Source: a virus
DNA length: 30,922 bases
IMG/VR virus record: IMGVR_UViG_3300044846_001198
Span: 1 to 30,922 of that record
Strand: one strand, 5' to 3'
The position numbers were made by a program, and so were the translations under genes. Below, one piece after another: positions 8,434 to 15,772 of this stretch. Numbering within the stretch: the first letter of the stretch is position 1; every line of letters begins with the position of its first letter. The notes below the pieces were generated by a model. The model made no database searches. It was given only the letters and a program-made list of their open reading frames with translations, and was not told the origin of the DNA.

Positions 8434-9006
8434 ATGGCACTACAACCCGAAGTTCTTTTAATAGACGAAAACTACATAAAAAAATACAGTTGGATTAATG
8501 GCTCAGTTGACCCCCTTTTGATGTACCCTGCTATCTATTTAGCGCAAGACGAATACGCTCAGTTATATTTGGGAACTGACCTTTACAACAAGATTAAAGA
8601 AGACGTTGTAAACGACGACATCGCAGGTGCATACGAGGAACTTTTAGACACTTACTTACGTCGAATGATTATGTGGTGGTCGTTGTACGAAATGCTTCCT
8701 CATTTGTACGTTAAAACCGACAACGGAAGTTTAGTAATTCGCACAAGCGAAGACACTACACCTATCACACAAACCGACTTGCAAAACTACCGCGATCAAT
8801 CGCGTTCTAAAGCAATGTTTTACACGCAAAGAATGGTTGACTTTTTGTGTTTTAATCAATCAGACTTCCCAGAGTACACGACGAACGAAACTCAACAGAT
8901 ATGGTCGCAAACAAATGTGTATCCGTCAAATGCTTTTGAGATTAGCGACGGACGCGATAGAAAGTCTTATACTTACAGAAGACAAGGTCTTGGTTGGATT
9001 AGATAA
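8434..9006 (+). CDS. Probable head-tail connector (adaptor) protein
   Basis: 190 residues. The first part (YSWINGSVDPLLMYPAIYLA, AQDEYAQLYLGTDLYNKIKE) has the helix pattern of head-tail adaptor proteins and resembles a family seen next to portals in Bacteroidetes phages (possibly DUF6712, from memory). The middle has aromatic residues (MIMWWSLYEMLPHLYVKTD). It starts eight bases after the portal stop, which supports a connector role. Confidence 0.6.
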   Translation: MALQPEVLLIDENYIKKYSWINGSVDPLLMYPAIYLAQDEYAQLYLGTDLYNKIKEDVVNDDIAGAYEELLDTYLRRMIMWWSLYEMLPHLYVKTDNGSLVIRTSEDTTPITQTDLQNYRDQSRSKAMFYTQRMVDFLCFNQSDFPEYTTNETQQIWSQTNVYPSNAFEISDGRDRKSYTYRRQGLGWIR

Positions 9007-9021
9007 CGAACACAAAAACAA

Positions 9022-9138
9022 ATGGCGAAAGCAGGGCGCAAAAAAGATATGGTTAAGCAGAAGGTTTACGAAGAAAAATTTCGTCGCTACCTTTTGAAAA
9101 AAGAGAAACAAATTAAACGACTTGTAAATGAAAGTTAA
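9022..9138 (+). CDS. Very small basic protein upstream of the lysozyme
   Basis: A 38-residue frame from ATG 9022: MAKAGRKKDMVKQKVYEEKF, then RRYLLKKEKQIKRLVNES. It is strongly basic and predicted helical. It fills the gap between connector and lysozyme and overlaps the lysozyme start by 11 bases, as do many genes here. No family recognised. Confidence 0.55.
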   Translation: MAKAGRKKDMVKQKVYEEKFRRYLLKKEKQIKRLVNES

Positions 9139-9571
9139 TGCGTACGGTTACGCTTTGTTAAAGCGTTTTGAAGGTTGTCGATTGAAGGCTTATTTGTGTC
9201 CTGCAAACGTGTGGACTATCGGGTATGGAAACACTTTCTACGAAGACGGAACGAAGGTTAAGCAAGGCGACGTAATAACTCAAGCGCGTGCCGAGCAGTT
9301 AGCGAAAAACGTTGTAGACAAATTCGCCGTTTCCGTTCGTGCCTTGATAACGCAAACGCTTAACGAAAATCAATTTAGCGCTTGTGTTTCACTTGCGTAC
9401 AACATCGGTGTTGGTGGGTTTAAAAAGTCGTCAGTTTTAAGAAAATTAAATGTGAACCCATTAGACGCAACTATTGCCGATTCATTTCGTTTATGGAACA
9501 AAGGCGGTGGTGTTGTGCTTAAAGGATTAGTAAATCGTAGAGAAGCAGAAATACAACTTTACTTCAAGTGA
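9128..9571 (+). CDS. Endolysin, lysozyme of the GH24 (T4/lambda R21-like) type
   Basis: 147 residues. The catalytic region is clear: KRFEG with Glu15, then RLKAYLCPANVWTIGYGNT with Cys24 at the usual Asp/Cys site and Thr30. Later typical motifs are NENQFSACVSLAYNIGVGGF and LVNRREAEIQLY. It cleaves peptidoglycan at the end of infection. No signal peptide or SAR membrane segment is seen, so export depends on the holin-like proteins coded next. The following gene overlaps its stop by one base (TGATG). Confidence 0.92.
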   Translation: MKVNAYGYALLKRFEGCRLKAYLCPANVWTIGYGNTFYEDGTKVKQGDVITQARAEQLAKNVVDKFAVSVRALITQTLNENQFSACVSLAYNIGVGGFKKSSVLRKLNVNPLDATIADSFRLWNKGGGVVLKGLVNRREAEIQLYFK

Positions 9572-9819
9572 TGAACACAGAAAACGAAATAGCTTTGATA
9601 CACGAAGAATTGCAGGAGTTGAACAAGAAAATTGACCGCATCTATCACGTCTTAATAGGTGATGATGAAATGAAGATTGAAGGTCTTGTAAGCAAGGTTC
9701 AGAAACACGATAAGTACATTCAGAACCAAAGGTTGCAGGTCGCTCGTTTAGGTGGTATTGCAACCGCAGCTGGTGTCGTTGGTGGGTTAATCGTTCAACT
9801 CATTTTGAAAATGATATGA
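9571..9819 (+). CDS. XhlA-like coiled-coil protein with a C-terminal membrane anchor
   Basis: 82 residues from the ATG that shares a base with the lysozyme stop. An N-terminal coiled coil (IALIHEELQELNKKIDRIYH) leads to a C-terminal membrane segment (GGIATAAGVVGGLIVQLILK). This is the build of haemolysin XhlA-type lysis partners, which associate with holin. It overlaps the next gene by ATGA (9816-9819). Confidence 0.65.
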   Translation: MNTENEIALIHEELQELNKKIDRIYHVLIGDDEMKIEGLVSKVQKHDKYIQNQRLQVARLGGIATAAGVVGGLIVQLILKMI

Positions 9820-10079
9820 AGGACAAGTTGAAAACGTGGTTGAATGAATTAGTCACGAGTTCAACAAAGGTGAGTTCGAAACGAATTGTTGCTATATTTG
9901 TGACAATTAACTTAATCGTTTTGAGTTACATTGCAACATTCACATATTACATCTGTCCCATTGCGATGTTCGACACACTCGCTTTACTGACAGGCGGTTT
10001 GTTCGGCGGAACAGTAATTGAACGATTTACAAAACAAAAGAATGGCAGCACCGAAAACAGCAGCGAGGACAATAGCTGA
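9816..10079 (+). CDS. Probable holin (two membrane segments)
   Basis: 87 residues with hydrophobic segments at about 23-47 (RIVAIFVTINLIVLSYIATF) and about 48-68 (ICPIAMFDTLALLTGGLFGG) and a charged, serine-rich tail (TKQKNGSTENSSEDNS). This is a class II holin layout. Position between lysozyme and spanin-like genes supports it. The 3' end overlaps the metallophosphoesterase start by 38 bases. Confidence 0.7.
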   Translation: MKDKLKTWLNELVTSSTKVSSKRIVAIFVTINLIVLSYIATFTYYICPIAMFDTLALLTGGLFGGTVIERFTKQKNGSTENSSEDNS

Positions 10080-11043
10080 AGAAGTATGTTCTAAATTCAA
10101 AGAAACACCTTCGCTAACTCTCGCGAAGAAGCTGTTCGCTGAATATCCAGAAGTATATAAAAATGCAGAACACGCTCGCGACTTGATTCGCATCGTGCGT
10201 GGTAAGCGTGGGGAAAGAATGAAAAAAGAAACGTTTGATAAATCGTTGTATGAAACGAAACCACGACCATTGAACCCATTTACACTTCCGAAGTCTTACG
10301 CGAAGAAACGTAAACACGTTGAATTGAAAGGGAACAAGTTTTTAATTCTGTCAGATATACACATTCCTTACCAAGACAACGAGGCTTTAAGCGTTGCAAT
10401 TAATGAAGGTATTCGTCAAGGGTGCGACGCGGTTATTTTAAATGGTGACGCGTTAGATTGTCATATGATTAGCGACTTCGTCAAGGATCCACGCAAGAGA
10501 AAATTTAAGGATGAGTTGTACGCGATGCGTCAGTTTGTAGATACGTTACGCGGTCAATTTCCTTCAGCGCATATTTATTATAAGGAAGGAAACCACGAAG
10601 AAAGGTACTGGCGTTATATGCGAATTAAAGCACCCGAACTATTCGACATTGATGCGTTTGACTTTGCTTCATTGTGTCATTTAGATAAACACAATATCAC
10701 TTGGATAGACGGAAAGAGCAAATTGAATATCGGTAAACTTTCAATCTTTCACGGGCACGAGTTCGGAAAGCAATTCCTTCCTTCGGTTAACGTTGCGCGT
10801 GGGTTGTTCTTGAAGACGAAAGTTTCTTCTTTGTGCGGACATCACCACCAAACAGCGGAACACAGCGAACGCGATGCGAACGGAAAGTTTATAACGTGCT
10901 TTGCGGTGGGTTGCCTTTCGGAACTATCTCCAGACTACAACCCGTACTCAAAATATAATCACGGTTTTTGCATTATAGACAAAGGAACAAACGGAGCTTT
11001 TAGTGTTAAAAATTACCGCATACACGAAGGGCAAATTTTATGA
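10042..11043 (+). CDS. Calcineurin-like metallophosphoesterase inside the lysis cassette
   Basis: 333 residues from ATG 10042. All metal-site motifs are present: LILSDIHIP (Asp105, His107), LNGDALDC (Asp136), KEGNHEERYW (Asn184, His185), FHGHEFG (His237/239) and CGHHHQT (267-269). The family hydrolyses phosphomonoesters or phosphodiesters with two metal ions, and the substrate here is unknown. The first 60 residues form a basic helical extension (TAARTIAEEVCSKFKETPSL, RDLIRIVRGKRGERMKK) that could bind nucleic acid. It is flanked by holin and spanin-like genes with overlaps on both sides, so it is co-translated with lysis genes. Confidence 0.85.
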   Translation: MAAPKTAARTIAEEVCSKFKETPSLTLAKKLFAEYPEVYKNAEHARDLIRIVRGKRGERMKKETFDKSLYETKPRPLNPFTLPKSYAKKRKHVELKGNKFLILSDIHIPYQDNEALSVAINEGIRQGCDAVILNGDALDCHMISDFVKDPRKRKFKDELYAMRQFVDTLRGQFPSAHIYYKEGNHEERYWRYMRIKAPELFDIDAFDFASLCHLDKHNITWIDGKSKLNIGKLSIFHGHEFGKQFLPSVNVARGLFLKTKVSSLCGHHHQTAEHSERDANGKFITCFAVGCLSELSPDYNPYSKYNHGFCIIDKGTNGAFSVKNYRIHEGQIL

Positions 11044-11615
11044 AGAAGAATATACTCGCAATTGCTTTGTTGCTCATTGGTACAACCACCATTTGGACGG
11101 TTGTTTGCTACCATTGGTTCGGTTGTACGGATAAAAAGAACGTACAAGAAAACGTACAAAAACAAGATAGCATCATAAACTACAACGCTGGCGAATACGA
11201 CCGCTTACTTCAAGAACAAATTGAACTTTACAAACAACTTCGAACGTATGAAGACGCTCAATCTAAAGCCAAAACCACCTATCAAAGAACTCGTGATATT
11301 GTTATTGTTCGAGATACTATTAATAGGGTTGATGTTATCCGTTTGGTGAACAGTTGTGATAGCGTTATTGCCGCTGATTCGCTCGTGATTAACAACTTGA
11401 AGGAACAAATCAACATCGAAGAACAAAAGATTGACAACTTACAAGAGGTAGTTGAGGCTTATGAACAAAAGACCGATGTGTTACAGGACGAAATTAACAG
11501 TCTAAACGTTGAAAAGAAAAAGTTAGACAAACAAAAAAAGCGCAGAAACCGCGCTTTAGTCGTAACGTCGTCCGTCGCTATTTTGTCGACGTTTGTTCTG
11601 AGTGTTTTACTTTAG
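11040..11615 (+). CDS. Spanin-like protein with membrane segments at both ends
   Basis: 191 residues. There is an N-terminal membrane segment (ILAIALLLIGTTTIWTVVCY), a long coiled coil (about 35-170), a basic patch (KKRRNR) and a C-terminal membrane segment (ALVVTSSVAILSTFVLSVLL). It ends the lysis cassette and overlaps the preceding stop by ATGA. A coiled coil between two membrane anchors is what a one-protein spanin needs, though known u-spanins use a lipoprotein N terminus and no lipobox is seen. The 3' end overlaps the leftward gene 11578-11763. Confidence 0.6.
   Translation: MKKNILAIALLLIGTTTIWTVVCYHWFGCTDKKNVQENVQKQDSIINYNAGEYDRLLQEQIELYKQLRTYEDAQSKAKTTYQRTRDIVIVRDTINRVDVIRLVNSCDSVIAADSLVINNLKEQINIEEQKIDNLQEVVEAYEQKTDVLQDEINSLNVEKKKLDKQKKRRNRALVVTSSVAILSTFVLSVLL
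11530..11557 (-). terminator. Intrinsic terminator of the leftward arm, inside the spanin-like gene
   Basis: On the minus strand AAAGCGC and GCGCTTT (11537-11543 with 11551-11557) form a 7-bp stem with a 7-base loop, followed by more T to give a run of seven. It lies about 20 bases past the stop of the last leftward gene, exactly where a terminator is needed, but within coding sequence of the opposite strand. Confidence 0.75.
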
Positions 11616-11763
11616 ATTCGGGGACGTAAAACTTCATTGAGAACTGAATTGCTTCACTTAAAAAAGTATTGCGACTATTCTCACCGCGTTTCTCGTCTAT
11701 CTCGTTCCAAAGGTCTTTGTGTAAGTACACACATATTCCTTTTTTAGTCTTGCTTTCTGGCAT
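11578..11763 (-). CDS. Ribbon-helix-helix-like DNA-binding protein
   Basis: 61 residues from ATG 11763 (or 64 from an in-frame ATG at 11772). The pattern KTKKGICVYLHKDLWNEIDE then NTFLSEAIQFSMKFY matches small ribbon-helix-helix regulators: one strand followed by two helices. It is the last gene of the leftward arm and overlaps the stop of the previous one and the 3' end of the rightward spanin-like gene by 38 bases. Target unknown. Confidence 0.6.
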   Translation of the reverse strand: MPESKTKKGICVYLHKDLWNEIDEKRGENSRNTFLSEAIQFSMKFYVPESKVKHSEQTSTK

Positions 11764-11947
11764 CTTCTTCAATTTTTAGTTTCTTCAAATAAAGGGCAAG
11801 GTCTAACGCTTCCTCGTATGCGTGTTGTAGCCATTGTGAGCGCGTTAAGTCGGTTCGGTCTAACGTTGTTCCGTACGTCTCAATTCCCTTCGCTTCACGC
11901 GCTTCTAATTCAGCGACAACTTGCGTGAGTAAATTACTTTTCTTCAT
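11744..11947 (-). CDS. Small MazG-like protein
   Basis: 67 residues. The stretch KGIETYGTTLDRTDLTRSQW then LQHAYEEALDLALYLKKLK resembles short phage proteins of the all-alpha NTP pyrophosphohydrolase (MazG) group. EE followed by LD in one helix recalls the metal-binding EExxD motif, but only one helix set is present. The likely role is nucleotide-pool related. Activity is not certain at this length. Confidence 0.5.
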   Translation of the reverse strand: MKKSNLLTQVVAELEAREAKGIETYGTTLDRTDLTRSQWLQHAYEEALDLALYLKKLKIEEDARKQD

Positions 11948-12146
11948 TCGGCTTACTCATCATTGAACCTATCATAAGCGCGAGATATACTTTCTCTTTC
12001 GCGTTCATGTCTTTTCTTTGCGAAAGTTCCAGAAGAATGTCGCCTAATACTTTGCCTTGTTGGAAGTACGTCGCCATTGAGTTGACAATTTCGCGTTCGC
12101 GTTCCTGTGTCATTTTTAGTGACGTGTATAGTGGTGTTTGTTTCAT
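11934..12146 (-). CDS. Small helical protein of unknown function
   Basis: 70 residues from ATG 12146, or 60 from the Met of MTQEREREIVNSM. Mostly helical and charged (FQQGKVLGDILLELSQRKDM). It overlaps the MazG-like gene by 14 bases and starts just after a promoter-like sequence at 12151-12180. No family recognised. Confidence 0.55.
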   Translation of the reverse strand: MKQTPLYTSLKMTQEREREIVNSMATYFQQGKVLGDILLELSQRKDMNAKEKVYLALMIGSMMSKPNEEK

Positions 12147-12150
12147 TGTG

Positions 12151-12180
12151 CTAATATAGTTAATGTATGCTAACCTACAA
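12151..12180 (-). promoter_or_regulatory. Candidate Bacteroidetes promoter for the 12146-11578 cluster
   Basis: On the minus strand TTG (12178-12180), a 19-base spacer and TATATTAG (12151-12158) differ from the TTG-N19-TAnnTTTG consensus at one position. It would start transcription within a few bases of ATG 12146, so the message would have almost no leader. Confidence 0.4.
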
Positions 12181-13477
12181 CGTATTGTCCATAACTCGGA
12201 TTCAGTTCGAAGAACATTCGCATCATAATTGCGTCGGCAACGTCGGGACTAATTCCTTCTCGGTTCTTGATTACGTCCTTCGGTGTTACTTGCAACTTTC
12301 CTTCCACGTCAGCTCGGTGTCGTTTAATCATCTCCAGTTCTTTCACGATTTGTTCCTTGCGTCCATTGACAAGAATTGTTATCTTGTTTTCTTCGACGTA
12401 TTGCGCGAGTTTGTAGTAACATTCGCTTTTCAAATTTTGGTATTGCGGTTGTTTTGGTTTTGATCCGTTGACAAACCCTCGACACTTAAGAAAATCAACC
12501 ACTCCACCACCAACACCGTCTTCATCCGCAATAACATCTTGTAACAAAATTGAGTGTTCTTTTGTTACGAGGCGAATCTTGTTCACGACCTCATCTAACG
12601 ACGCTCTGCTCATCTCGATTAAGTCAATAAGTGTTAACCCATTCCAAACGCAGATAATCGTTCTATCCTTTCCAAAACGCGCTATGTCGGCTGTGATATA
12701 TTTCTTTCCTTCAATCAATTCATTGCGGAACATACGAAGCAAATTATCGGTTGAGAATAGTTTGTCGCTGTCGTCGTCGAACTCCCAATTGCCTTCTAAA
12801 AGTCTTTTGCGGTCGTATTCAGGAAGGCGTCTAAGAGATTCAATATAAGCAACCGGTAAGAATGGATTGTCCTGCGGTAACGCTTGCACGAAGGCGCGGT
12901 GTGAAGGTAGTTCGTTGCGGTTGTTCTTCATGTAGAACTCGTTGTAGAGCCAACCCTTCGAAGGATTGCACGACAAGAAACCTTTGGGAATAAGACCAAA
13001 CTCGTTCAACTTAAAACGACAACGCGAATGCACGATGTTGACCGCCTTTTCGCTTACTTCGGATACCTCATCTATGAAGTAGTCTGTGAGCTCCATCGAT
13101 CCAAGTTGGTCGAAGTTTGGATTTGACGGATAGCTAAACAAATCTTTTAGCACTATTTCACTTCCGTTGAAGAACTTAATTATGTTCGATTGACCGTTGT
13201 ATGTGTAATGTTTGTCTGCAACTAAACCAAAGTCTTGCGCTGTTTCAAAGAAGGTGTTTAAGGTCGTCTTTTTTAAGGTGTCTAACTTTGCACGTCCAAT
13301 TAAAGAACGTGTCCCTGCGTACTTCAAACGACGTTGTATCTGCCACATACAACCGAACTTCGTCTTTCCACCCCCTGCCGCGCCACCGTATAATAACTGT
13401 TCAACGATGCTGTCGGTGTTCAGGTAGTTCAACGCTTCAATCTGACGCGGCAGGTATGTCGGTTTATAAGGTGTCAT
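12170..13477 (-). CDS. terL: Terminase large subunit
   Basis: 435 residues with both terminase domains. ATPase: Walker A GGAAGGGKT (31-39), Walker B YFIDE (133-137), coupling-type motif LSCNPS (169-173). Nuclease: TADIARFGKD (Asp264), ADEDGVGGG (Asp318/320) and SPDVADAIM (Asp411/414). It drives DNA into the prohead and cuts it. It is coded on the leftward strand, away from portal and capsid and opposite to the likely small subunit at 22863. It overlaps the methyltransferase stop by 14 bases. Confidence 0.93.
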   Translation of the reverse strand: MTPYKPTYLPRQIEALNYLNTDSIVEQLLYGGAAGGGKTKFGCMWQIQRRLKYAGTRSLIGRAKLDTLKKTTLNTFFETAQDFGLVADKHYTYNGQSNIIKFFNGSEIVLKDLFSYPSNPNFDQLGSMELTDYFIDEVSEVSEKAVNIVHSRCRFKLNEFGLIPKGFLSCNPSKGWLYNEFYMKNNRNELPSHRAFVQALPQDNPFLPVAYIESLRRLPEYDRKRLLEGNWEFDDDSDKLFSTDNLLRMFRNELIEGKKYITADIARFGKDRTIICVWNGLTLIDLIEMSRASLDEVVNKIRLVTKEHSILLQDVIADEDGVGGGVVDFLKCRGFVNGSKPKQPQYQNLKSECYYKLAQYVEENKITILVNGRKEQIVKELEMIKRHRADVEGKLQVTPKDVIKNREGISPDVADAIMMRMFFELNPSYGQYVVG

Positions 13478-14426
13478 TTAGTCGTTGTATTACCTTAAAT
13501 ATCTCATAAGCAACCTGTGGAACGATTGCATTTCCATAACCCTTTATTGATTCTGCTCTCCACTTTGAAAAGGTAATTCCGTCCAGTTCGGTGGAAAGCC
13601 CATCATCTCCGCCACAAATCGGGGATTGAGATGGGAACGTGTCCCAAAAGCCTCGTTTATTTGACTGCCTAAATCGTCTCCCTTCCAATTCTCGGTTTTC
13701 CAATGCATATTCTTGTCCGATGTTTTTGGTGTAAGCAGCAGCCCCATACTCAACATTCTCGGCAATGTCATTGAGTGCATTGATCCCTCTTTGACTTGGC
13801 TGCTCTTCATTGTTGCACTCGCATTCGTGCTGTCGAATACTGTTGGTGTTGGTAATAAATGCTGCATCTTCCTTCCTTGTATTACATCGTTCAAACTCGC
13901 TCCGTAACCCTCCGATGTTTTCCCCGGCTCTTGCGCTCTTGGAGTAGGCCACAAACCATATTCGGTCTCTTCGGTGTGGCGCACCGACGGAACAAGCTGG
14001 CAATAATATCGGTTGTACTTCGTACCCTTGACTTTCCAAGTCAACGCACACTTCTTCGAAGACCATTCCCCCATTCCAATTAGTAAGTCCACGAACGTTT
14101 TCGCCCACAACGTAGGTTGGTTTAACTTCTGAAATGACTCTGAGCATATGCGGCCAGAGGTGTCGCTCGTCCTCTTTCCCAAGTCGCTTTCCTGCGCTTG
14201 AGTAAGGTTGGCATGGAAACCCTCCTGTGAGTATGTCAATTGTTCCTCGGTGAATAGAGAAATCTGTCTTTGTGATATCTTCATAACTAATTGAATTTGG
14301 AAAATAATGACTTAAAACTTTGCGAGGGAAAGGCATCCATTCGCAGTGAAAGATGTTATCCCATCCCATCCATTCAGCGGCTAAATCGAAGCCACCGATT
14401 CCGCTAAACAACAATCCGTGATTCAT
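13464..14426 (-). CDS. DNA (cytosine-5) methyltransferase
   Basis: 320 residues with the ordered C5-methylase motifs: I LFSGIGGFDLA (6-16), IV GGFPCQPYS with catalytic Cys72, VI ENV (109-111), VIII APHRRDRIWFVA (149-160) and X GYGNAIVPQVA (296-306). The variable target-recognition region (about 165-290) is the part that also codes another protein in a second frame (13544-14284). The enzyme methylates cytosine in a sequence context not readable from the gene. It probably shields phage DNA from host restriction. No partner endonuclease is seen. Confidence 0.95.
   Translation of the reverse strand: MNHGLLFSGIGGFDLAAEWMGWDNIFHCEWMPFPRKVLSHYFPNSISYEDITKTDFSIHRGTIDILTGGFPCQPYSSAGKRLGKEDERHLWPHMLRVISEVKPTYVVGENVRGLTNWNGGMVFEEVCVDLESQGYEVQPILLPACSVGAPHRRDRIWFVAYSKSARAGENIGGLRSEFERCNTRKEDAAFITNTNSIRQHECECNNEEQPSQRGINALNDIAENVEYGAAAYTKNIGQEYALENRELEGRRFRQSNKRGFWDTFPSQSPICGGDDGLSTELDGITFSKWRAESIKGYGNAIVPQVAYEIFKVIQRLNDTL
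13544..14284 (-). CDS. Second protein coded inside the methyltransferase gene in another frame
   Basis: 246 residues, same strand as the methylase but a different frame, lying wholly inside it. It is not a random shadow: the protein is well behaved, with LWAKTFVDLLIGMGEWSSKK, ALTWKVKGTKYNRYYCQLVP, GLWPTPRAQ, LLPTPTVFDS and near the end LNPRFVAEMMGFPPNWTELP. From memory these segments recur in proteins found overlapping or next to phage C5 methylases. A 741-base open frame inside a conserved gene is also unlikely by chance. Function unknown. A methylase helper or specificity partner is a guess. Start ATG 14284 follows methylase codon 47. Confidence 0.65.
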   Translation of the reverse strand: MKISQRQISLFTEEQLTYSQEGFHANLTQAQESDLGKRTSDTSGRICSESFQKLNQPTLWAKTFVDLLIGMGEWSSKKCALTWKVKGTKYNRYYCQLVPSVRHTEETEYGLWPTPRAQEPGKTSEGYGASLNDVIQGRKMQHLLPTPTVFDSTNASATMKSSQVKEGSMHSMTLPRMLSMGLLLTPKTSDKNMHWKTENWKGDDLGSQINEAFGTRSHLNPRFVAEMMGFPPNWTELPFQSGEQNQ

Positions 14427-15178
14427 TGCTTTGACAAATAAAGTTTGTAAAGTTCACGGAAGCCTTCGAACTGAATTGATTCTTTAAGTAGCTGACGCTT
14501 TCTATCACTCATTCGTTCAACCATTCCTTTGCTCAATTGCTGTTCGTTGAAGACTGTCTTTCGTGCCTTCGCTTTGCAGAGGTTGTATTCGTCGTCTGTG
14601 AATGTTTCAGCCGTTATACGCTTGCTTTCTTCGAGCCAACGCATCATTGACACACCACGCAATTCTAACGTTGTCATTTTTCCTTGTTTGAAGCTATCAA
14701 TGTCTTCCTTTAACATTCGTCTCCAACTATCGTCATTCACCGCCATTTCGTTTTCTTTTATTAGTTCTGCTTTTTCCTCAATCGACTGCGCTATTTCACG
14801 CTGAATTTGTAGATTCGCTTTGTCCCTGTGTGGTTTGTAGTGAGTAAGCACGTCACCTATAAACGATACGCTTAACGCTCCAAAATGCTCACACTTTTTA
14901 CTCAGTTCATTCGCTGCATTTAGTTCGAACGCAAGGTTGAAATGTTCAAATGTCACCCACCGAAAGTGTTTACCTATGAACTCGTGTAGCATTTGAAGTA
15001 ATTGCGCTTCGGGTAACGCGATACCGTACATAGCGCAAACCTTCGAACATAACTTAACGAACGTAGGTAGGTCGTAGTCGGCTACAAATGCGCTTTCTCT
15101 TTCCGCAAGATCAACCCTTTGTGTAGTTGTGAGCGTCGTTGTAGATGCGTTGCGCAGCGTCTGAATCGAATTTTCCAT
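14423..15178 (-). CDS. Replication-associated type protein, function unknown
   Basis: 251 residues. The region LLQMLHEFIGKHFRWVTFEH, FNLAFELNAANELSKKCEHF, then GALSVSFIGDVLTHYKPHRD resembles a family common in replication segments of Bacteroidetes phages and prophages. A long charged helical region follows. It overlaps the methylase start by ATGA and the upstream gene by 68 bases. A role in replication loading is inferred from context only. Confidence 0.6.
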   Translation of the reverse strand: MENSIQTLRNASTTTLTTTQRVDLAERESAFVADYDLPTFVKLCSKVCAMYGIALPEAQLLQMLHEFIGKHFRWVTFEHFNLAFELNAANELSKKCEHFGALSVSFIGDVLTHYKPHRDKANLQIQREIAQSIEEKAELIKENEMAVNDDSWRRMLKEDIDSFKQGKMTTLELRGVSMMRWLEESKRITAETFTDDEYNLCKAKARKTVFNEQQLSKGMVERMSDRKRQLLKESIQFEGFRELYKLYLSKQ

Positions 15179-15536
15179 TTTTGATTTTTGTGTTTTGGTT
15201 TGTTGTTGCGAATGTACTTAAATCCCACTTACGAACGGCAGCCTTCCAATCTTTCATCGCGTTCCTTCCCACCTTCCAACCATTCGCCTCGTAGTGAGCG
15301 TGGAATTTCTCCGTGAACTTAAGCGCGTCGTCGTTGCTTAATTTCTCGCAAGCGTATTCGTATATTTCGACAACGGTTGGTTTGACGAATGCAGCCTTCT
15401 TTTCTTTTGTTGGTACTGGAAGATTTGCCTGTGGAACGGATAAGCCAATAAGTAAGTCGTTTATCTTTTGTTCCTGTTCGTTTGCCTTTGCTTCGAGAAT
15501 CTCGATTCTCTTCTTTAATTGTAGTATTAGCATCAT
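15111..15536 (-). CDS. Replication-region protein with coiled coil and basic Trp-rich domain
   Basis: 141 residues (140 from the second Met). An N-terminal coiled coil (LQLKKRIEILEAKANEQEQK) is followed by a compact domain, TVVEIYEYACEKLSND, then KFHAHYEANGWKVGRNAMKD and WKAAVRKWD. The domain resembles a C-terminal module of Bacteroidetes phage and plasmid replication proteins. DNA binding is plausible. It overlaps both neighbours in the leftward operon. Confidence 0.6.
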   Translation of the reverse strand: MMLILQLKKRIEILEAKANEQEQKINDLLIGLSVPQANLPVPTKEKKAAFVKPTVVEIYEYACEKLSNDDALKFTEKFHAHYEANGWKVGRNAMKDWKAAVRKWDLSTFATTNQNTKIKNGKFDSDAAQRIYNDAHNYTKG

Positions 15537-15772
15537 TCTTCTTCTTTTATTATTCCTAAATAAGTTTCATTGTAATAATCAATTCCCAAACCTTCTTGAT
15601 ACATTCCGCAACTATAACCGTCAGTCCAAGCATCAAGTATTTCTTCCTTCTCCATTTGCTTGGCTTGTTCATAAACACTTTTAAACTTTTTAGTCATTTC
15701 AGATGCTTGAGCAACATAAAAAATATCTTTTATTTGCTCTTCCAACCATTCAACCGCTGTTTGTTTTTTCAT
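15533..15772 (-). CDS. Small acidic protein, paralogue of the gene at 19193
   Basis: 79 residues. It shares QTAVEW, EQAKQMEKEEI and the C-terminal DYYNETY with the protein coded at 19193-19408, so these are two copies of one family within the genome. Such proteins recur in Bacteroidetes phages but have no known role. It overlaps the neighbour stop by four bases. Confidence 0.65.
   Translation of the reverse strand: MKKQTAVEWLEEQIKDIFYVAQASEMTKKFKSVYEQAKQMEKEEILDAWTDGYSCGMYQEGLGIDYYNETYLGIIKEEE

Noticed and set aside
8564-8571. TATATTTG as a promoter in the connector gene
   Set aside because: No TTG at suitable distance, and it codes a normal Tyr-Leu-Gly stretch.
8837-9097. Frame spanning the end of the connector and the small basic gene
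   Set aside because: It overlaps two better frames and its sequence has the composition of a shifted reading.
9893-9900. TATATTTG as a promoter in the holin gene
   Set aside because: No TTG lies 17-23 bases upstream, and it is within coding sequence.
12468-12848. Rightward frames over the large terminase
   Set aside because: They are antisense shadows of a well-supported enzyme and are Ser/Ile-rich with no motifs.
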